DNA of 64,000 nt from Vitis vinifera (lineage: Eukaryota > Streptophyta > Magnoliopsida > Vitales > Vitaceae): positions 3,363,001 to 3,427,000 of the forward strand of contig NC_081817.1 of the NCBI RefSeq assembly GCF_030704535.1, written 5' to 3'. The translations under genes and the position numbers were made by a program. The notes under the pieces are model-generated. The model did not search any database, was not told the origin of the DNA, and worked only from the letters and a program-made list of their open reading frames with translations. Positions 60,828 to 64,000 of this stretch are shown piece after piece; position 1 is the first letter of the stretch, and the number at the start of each line of letters is the position of its first letter.

Positions 60828-63800
60828 ATGGCGTTGGCGCCCCAACCTATAGCTTCCAGTTTGGAACCACTACCTATTACCTCCCAAAAACATGACCCGG
60901 CATGGAAGCATTGTCAAATGTTCAAGAATGGGGACAGGGTGCAGCTCAAGTGTTTGTATTGTGGAAAAGTGTTTAAAGGTGGTGGGATTCATAGGATTAA
61001 GGAACACCTTGCGGGCCAAAAGGGTAATGCATCTACGTGCCTTAGAGTGTCACCTGATGTTCGGCTTCTGATGCAACAGAGTTTAGATGGGGTTGTAGTG
61101 AAGAAGAAGAAGAAGCAAAAGATTGCGGAAGAGATAACGAGCATAAGTCCACTGCCTACTAGTGAGATGGACACCTTTGGCAATCAATGTGATGTGAATT
61201 CTGGACTACAATTATTAGCTGTTCCTGAGACACTTGAACCTGATTCAAGTCTATTAGTAACTAGAGAAGAAGGAAAGACCAATAGAGGAACAGATAGAAG
61301 GAAGCGAGGGAGAGTAAAAAGAGCAGATAAAAGTGCAATTCCTGATGCTGTTGCTATTAATAGTATTGCATTAGATTCAAAAAGGGGAAACAATCAGGTC
61401 CATATGGCAATAGCACGGTTTTTATATGATGCTGGGGTACCTCTTGAGGCGGTAAACTCGGTTTATTTCCAACAAATGATCAATGCAATTGCTTCAGGAG
61501 GACCAGGGGTTGCTGCACCCTCATATCAAGATCTTAGGGGTTGGATTCTGAAGAACTCAGTTGAAGAAGTGAAGAATGATATTGACCAATACATGGGGAC
61601 ATGGGCAAGGACTGGTTGTTCTGTTTTAGTAGACCAATGGAATACACACAATGGCAGGATCTTGATAAACATTTTGGCACATTGTCCTGAAGGAATTATG
61701 TTCTTGAGATCTGTGGATGTGTCAGACATAATGAATTCTGCTGATGCTCTGTATGAATTGCTTAAGGAAGTGGTGGAAGAAGTGGGGGTAAGGAATGTGT
61801 TGCAAGTGATTACTAATGGTGAAGAACAGTACCTTGTTGCAGGGAAAAGGTTATCTGATACTTTCCCTACTCTATATTGGGCTCCATGTGCATCTCGTTG
61901 CTTAGATTTGATGCTTGAGGATTTTGGGAAACTTGAGTGGATAAATGCAACACTTGAACAGGCTAAATCTATTGCAAGGTTTGTCTATAATCATAATGTT
62001 GTTCTGAATATGATGAGAAGGTATACTTTTGGCAATGATATTGTAGCACCAGGAATGACTCGTTTTGCTACAAACTTTATGACACTGAAACGAATGGTGG
62101 ATCTTAAACAAAATTTGCAGGACATGATTACTTCACAGGAGTGGATGGACTGCCCATGTTCAAAGAAACCAGGGGGGTTGGAAATGTTGGATCTCATAAG
62201 TAACCATTCATTCTGGTCCTCATGCATCCTAATTGTCCATTTGACAGATCCACTCTTGCGAGTTTTCAGAATTGTTGGCAATGAAAAAAGACCTGCAATG
62301 GGATATGTTTATGCAGGAATATATCGAGCCAAAGAAACAATTAAGAAACAACTTGTTAAGAAGGAGGATTATATCGTCTATTGGAATATTATAGACAACA
62401 GGTGGGAACAACAATGGCATGTTCCGCTCCATGCTGCAGGTTTCTACCTTAATCCCAAGTTCTTTTATAGTATTGAAGGAGATATACATAATGAGATAGT
62501 GTCAGGAATGCTTGATTGTATAGAAAGATTAGTTCCTGATACCATAATTCAGGATAAAATCATGAAAGAGCTAAATACGTACAAGAATTCTATTGGAGAT
62601 TTTGGGAGGAAGATGGCAATTAGAGCTAGAGATACTCTGCTTCCTGGTAAGGTCCTTTTACTAGGTATATGTGTTACTTTCATTTTTTGTATGAGCACTG
62701 GATTCTTTACATTCTTTTGTTGACCTTGCATTTTAGGAAAGTAAGACCTCCATGTAGAGGATGCTTAAAGGAGTTATCTTCATGCTTTAGCCACTGTATA
62801 TGATAAACATGCTGAGAGTGAAACAGAGTGACCATATTTTGCCAATACTATTTAGTGGGTCCCATCTAAGATACCCTTGTGGGTGAGAACTTTTTTTTGT
62901 TGATATTAATCCATGAATGCATCATTATTGTTCAGTTATAAACTGATGATCTAAAACTTAGAGAAGTCCTTAAACCTATCCCTATGTTCATCTGGTAGGT
63001 TTGGGAATTTTTTGTTCTGTGAAACCTACTTGGCGTGGCCCAGGATGAGTACCATCTTTGTATGTGTGTAACATGCATACTAGAGGCAGGAGGAGCATCT
63101 TTTTCTTCATCCCATTCTGTTACAAGTATTCTTTACCCATTTATTGAGTCAACTTTACTCATTAATATGTTTACTATCTTTAGCTGAATGGTGGTCAACA
63201 TATGGAGGCAGTTGCCCAAATTTGGCACGTTTGGCCATCCGTGTTCTGAGTCAACCTTGCAGTTCAATTGTAAATAAGCGAAATCAGATCCCTTTTGAGC
63301 AGATGCATGACTCAAGAAACTGCCTAGAGCATCAACGTCTCATTGACCTTGTGTTTGTTCAGTACAACTTGCGATTGATGCAAATGTAAGTAAAAAAATT
63401 GGAGTCTATTTTACATGTGGCATTTCAACCATTGTAACAGAAAAAAAAAAAAAACCAAAAGGATTCTCTCTCACAACTGATTAGTTTTACAGTGTCCAGA
63501 TGAACAGAGAACATGATCCAAGGGACCCTATCTCTTTTGACAGCAGTAATGTTGTTGATGACTGGGTCTCGGGGAAGGAAGCATGCTTGCAGGATTATGG
63601 GACTTCAGACTGGATGGCACTTGATCCACCTTCAGGCAACACTATGCTTTTAGGACCTTCAAATGATGAAGCTGAAGATTTAGGCGCAGGTAACAGCTGT
63701 TGCTTGGCTCAGAAACCCTTTTGAATTAGCTTGTTTTTTTCATTAAACTAAGTGTCTTGGTTAATGTGCAGGATTTGATGATGATGAGATTTTCAATAGG

Positions 63801-63851
63801 GTAAAAGATGTCGAGGAGGATAATATTGAGGACAATGTAGTAAGCCAGTAG
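60828..63851 (+). CDS. domesticated hAT transposase-like protein with BED zinc finger, four coding exons
   Basis: Coding exons are 60828-62646, 63184-63385, 63493-63689 and 63772-63851, joined in frame to 765 residues. Order: BED finger (Trp26, Cys42, Cys45, His55, His60); a Lys-rich stretch (92-97) that could be a nuclear signal; a DUF659-like/transposase core from about 190; a C-terminal hAT dimerisation segment from 607 (AEWWSTYGGSCPNL); and an acidic tail (GFDDDE). The core keeps Asp269 (VDQW), but the usual TDNA/TDNG motif reads TNGE (Asn330) and the Cys-x2-His motif reads CASR (Arg357). With a multi-exon structure and no flanking inverted repeats seen, this indicates a host gene for DNA binding or regulation, not an active transposase. 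Similar Arabidopsis genes are annotated as hAT-superfamily proteins. A leader exon precedes it. Confidence 0.88.
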
Positions 63852-64000
63852 AACAGCATTCACAAAACACTGTTTTTATGCGGATTCCATATTGAAGACT
63901 GGTTACATGTTGCACTGTAATCAAGCAGAAAATGACTGTAAGATAATTGTGTAAATTTAAAGTTCAGTTGAAACATTAGAAAATGACATATCATCCATGC
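63852..64000 (+). other. 3' untranslated region of the hAT-derived gene
   Basis: It follows the TAG at 63849-63851 and is AT-rich. No clear poly(A) signal is seen before the window ends. Confidence 0.5.

Noticed and set aside
1-64000. CRISPR arrays, operons, bacterial-type mobile islands, tRNA or rRNA genes
   Set aside because: No regularly spaced repeats, no polycistronic arrangement and no intact cloverleaf gene were found. The only tRNA-like parts are the SINE heads.

Overview
The window is nuclear DNA of a dicot plant. The evidence is AT-rich intergenic DNA, GT-AG introns, plant-specific gene families, and L1-type LINEs, SINEs and hAT/Harbinger elements. The predicted Pumilio protein and the LINE coding fragments look like those of grapevine (Vitis). 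That is recognition from memory, so the species is an inference.

Layout. 1-1237 (-): first-ORF region of an L1-type LINE, broken by an in-frame TAG. 3226-3420 (-): candidate first exon of an unknown transcript. 7136-8446 (-): intronless secreted aspartic protease, PCS1-like. 8.6-17.5 kb: repeat-rich spacer with a 60-bp AT microsatellite and an 0.8-kb hAT-like element. 17529-18614 (-): intronless RING-H2 ubiquitin ligase, RDUF1/2 type. 23170-24979 (-): two-exon glycerol-3-phosphate acyltransferase of the suberin GPAT5/7 type. 25-38.9 kb: gene-poor AT-rich DNA with a second hAT-like element, a SINE and an isolated cluster of ACGT boxes. 39287-51292 (+): nine-exon Pumilio gene (1063 codons) whose 4-kb first intron has collected LINE 3' ends and a SINE. 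51.3-53.7 kb: two terminal-inverted-repeat MITEs. 53691-55138 (-): four-exon SRG1-like 2-oxoglutarate/Fe(II) dioxygenase. 56240-56645 (-): broken tandem copy of that gene. 57298-58206 (-): two-exon thaumatin-like protein. 60828-63851 (+): four-exon BED-finger gene derived from a hAT transposase.

How the genes relate. This is not an operon; each gene has its own promoter. Several families are linked to stress or barriers: an ABA-linked ligase with a strong ABRE upstream, a suberin-type GPAT, a thaumatin-like protein and an SRG1-like oxygenase. Their proximity need not be functional. The translation-control story is the Pumilio gene. Its eight repeats read out the standard UGUANAUA code, and its leader carries several upstream AUGs ending in AUGUGAUG, where a minimal AUG-stop overlaps the main start.

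Limits. Exon borders come from splice signals, reading frame and family conservation only. Transcription starts, poly(A) sites and element family names were not verified by any search.
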